Shown here one piece after another: positions 63,048 through 64,000 of a stretch of 64,000 nucleotides of DNA (position 1 is the stretch's first letter; each line of letters starts with the position of its first letter). The translations under genes and the position numbers were made by a program. The notes beneath the pieces were generated by a model. It did no database searches and was not told the origin of the DNA. It was given only the letters and a program-made list of their open reading frames with translations. The stretch comes from Flavobacterium magnum (GTDB taxonomy: Bacteria; Bacteroidota; Bacteroidia; Flavobacteriales; Flavobacteriaceae), in contig NZ_CP028811.1 of assembly GCF_003055625.1 (NCBI RefSeq), positions 2,852,001 to 2,916,000 of the forward strand, read 5' to 3'.

Positions 63048-64000
63048 ATGAAAAAAATTACAATATCGCTTTGCCTGATGTTATATTCATTAGGTTATTC
63101 ACAGCAACCATCCGCTGCGGCTGAGAACCCCTCCCTGCCGCAATCGGATGTGATCTCGATGTTCAGCAATGTGTACACCAATGTACCTGTAGACACCTGG
63201 CAGACCTCGTGGTCAGCAGCCACACTGGAGGATGTGCAGATTGCCGGAAATGATGTTAAGAAATACTCCGGGCTCAGCTTTGTCGGGATTGAAACCGTGG
63301 CAAGCCAGCTCGACATCACTGCGATGACGTATTTCAATGTCGACGTCTGGTCTGCTGATTTTCCGCTTTTTAAAGTGAAGTTGGTTGACTTTGGTGCTGA
63401 CGCGGCCTTTGGCGGCGGCGATGACAAGGAACATGAAATTACCTTCAACGCTCCTGCCCAGAATCAATGGGTGCATCTGCACATCCCGCTGTCCGAATTT
63501 GAGAACCTGACAACCAGGCAACATATTGCCCAGCTGATTTTCGTTGGCGGCAACGCCACAGTATTTGTAGACAATGTGTACTTCAGCAATGAAGTGACCG
63601 TACCGGTGGTTACCGACCCAGTCGTGGCGGCTCCGACCCCAACAGTTCCGTCATCGGATGTCATTTCAATGTTCAGCAACGCGTATACCAACGTTCCTGT
63701 AGACACCTGGCGCACCAGCTGGTCAGATGCCACGCTTACTGATGTACAGGTTGATGGCAACGATACCAAGAAATATACCGGGCTCAATTTCGTAGGAATT
63801 GAAACCGTCGCGCAACAGCTTGACATCAACGGTATGACCCATTTCAATGTCGATGTGTGGTCGCCAAATTTCACCATATTCAAGGTTAAGCTGGTCGATT
63901 TCGGCAATGATGGCGCCTTTGGTGGCGGGGATGATACAGAACACGAACTGACATTCGACGCGCCTGCACTGAACCAATGGGTAACGCTGCACATCCCGTT
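63048..64000 (+). CDS. Secreted tandem-domain protein (partial, runs off the right edge)
   Basis: At least 317 residues, with no stop before the window end. A signal peptide (MKKITISLCLMLYSLGYSQQ, cut near 19) is followed by two copies of the domain found in the protein at 60882. Copies start at SDVISMFSNVYTNVPVDTW (about residue 33) and SDVISMFSNAYTNVPVDTW (about residue 203), a 170-residue period that includes a Thr/Pro/Val-rich linker (VPVVTDPVVAAPTPTVPSSD). Copies share HFNVDVWS, FKVKLVDFG and FGGGDD. Likely a T9SS-exported carbohydrate-binding or glycan-degrading protein, though the catalytic part, if any, lies outside the window. Confidence 0.85.
   Translation, partial: MKKITISLCLMLYSLGYSQQPSAAAENPSLPQSDVISMFSNVYTNVPVDTWQTSWSAATLEDVQIAGNDVKKYSGLSFVGIETVASQLDITAMTYFNVDVWSADFPLFKVKLVDFGADAAFGGGDDKEHEITFNAPAQNQWVHLHIPLSEFENLTTRQHIAQLIFVGGNATVFVDNVYFSNEVTVPVVTDPVVAAPTPTVPSSDVISMFSNAYTNVPVDTWRTSWSDATLTDVQVDGNDTKKYTGLNFVGIETVAQQLDINGMTHFNVDVWSPNFTIFKVKLVDFGNDGAFGGGDDTEHELTFDAPALNQWVTLHIP

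Overview
The window looks like chromosomal DNA of a gliding member of the Flavobacteriaceae, most likely Flavobacterium or a close relative. The sequence support is: adjacent gldF and gldG; several large secreted proteins ending in type IX secretion (T9SS) sorting domains; small membrane proteins typical of the family; and many genes preceded by the Bacteroidetes -7 promoter element TAnnTTTG. I see no rRNA, tRNA, CRISPR array, transposase, integrase or prophage. The last gene runs off the right edge.

Layout. 0-2 kb: M42 aminopeptidase, a secreted ankyrin protein and a small secreted protein. 2.2-8.0 kb: MarR regulator plus a beta-oxidation operon with the same order as Bacillus fadN-fadA-fadE. 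8-14.2 kb: small envelope and stress genes (YihY/BrkB, Cu/Zn SOD lipoprotein), a hybrid sensor kinase, and two related structured RNA candidates at 9545-9690 and 10041-10193 on the minus strand. 14.2-27 kb: housekeeping genes (EttA, PhoH, SAM hydrolase family, GldFG, DnaN, aldehyde dehydrogenase, universal stress protein, MnmE). 27-29.8 kb: an ELWxxDGT surface protein, an 11-bp tandem repeat and a conserved protein of unknown function. 30.1-37.1 kb: an AT-rich type I restriction-modification operon (hsdR-hsdS-ATPase-hsdM). Its third gene resembles the RloA/PrrC anticodon-nuclease group. 37.2-47.2 kb: two LLM-class flavin oxidoreductases, a delta-60 repeat protein, an azoreductase/HxlR divergent pair, ACP phosphodiesterase, gamma-glutamyltransferase and a CLC channel. 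47.2-52.5 kb: a 1426-residue repeat protein with a C-terminal S74-type chaperone domain, coupled to a T9SS-sorted protein. 52.6-60.7 kb: a frameshifted Crp/Fnr gene beside a carboxymuconolactone decarboxylase, a NarL-type two-component pair, proline dehydrogenase, a porin, PrmA and ClpS. 60.9-64 kb: two secreted proteins sharing a roughly 150-residue beta-rich domain and an upstream DNA motif, with a lipocalin-like lipoprotein between them.

How the genes fit together. The fad operon degrades fatty acids and is probably controlled by its own MarR protein. HxlR probably controls both itself and the azoreductase through an inverted repeat between them. The restriction operon looks like a defence module, and its ATPase may act as a back-up when restriction is blocked by phage. 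The most unusual items are that ATPase, the paired structured RNAs, and the matched upstream motifs of the two related secreted proteins at the right end.
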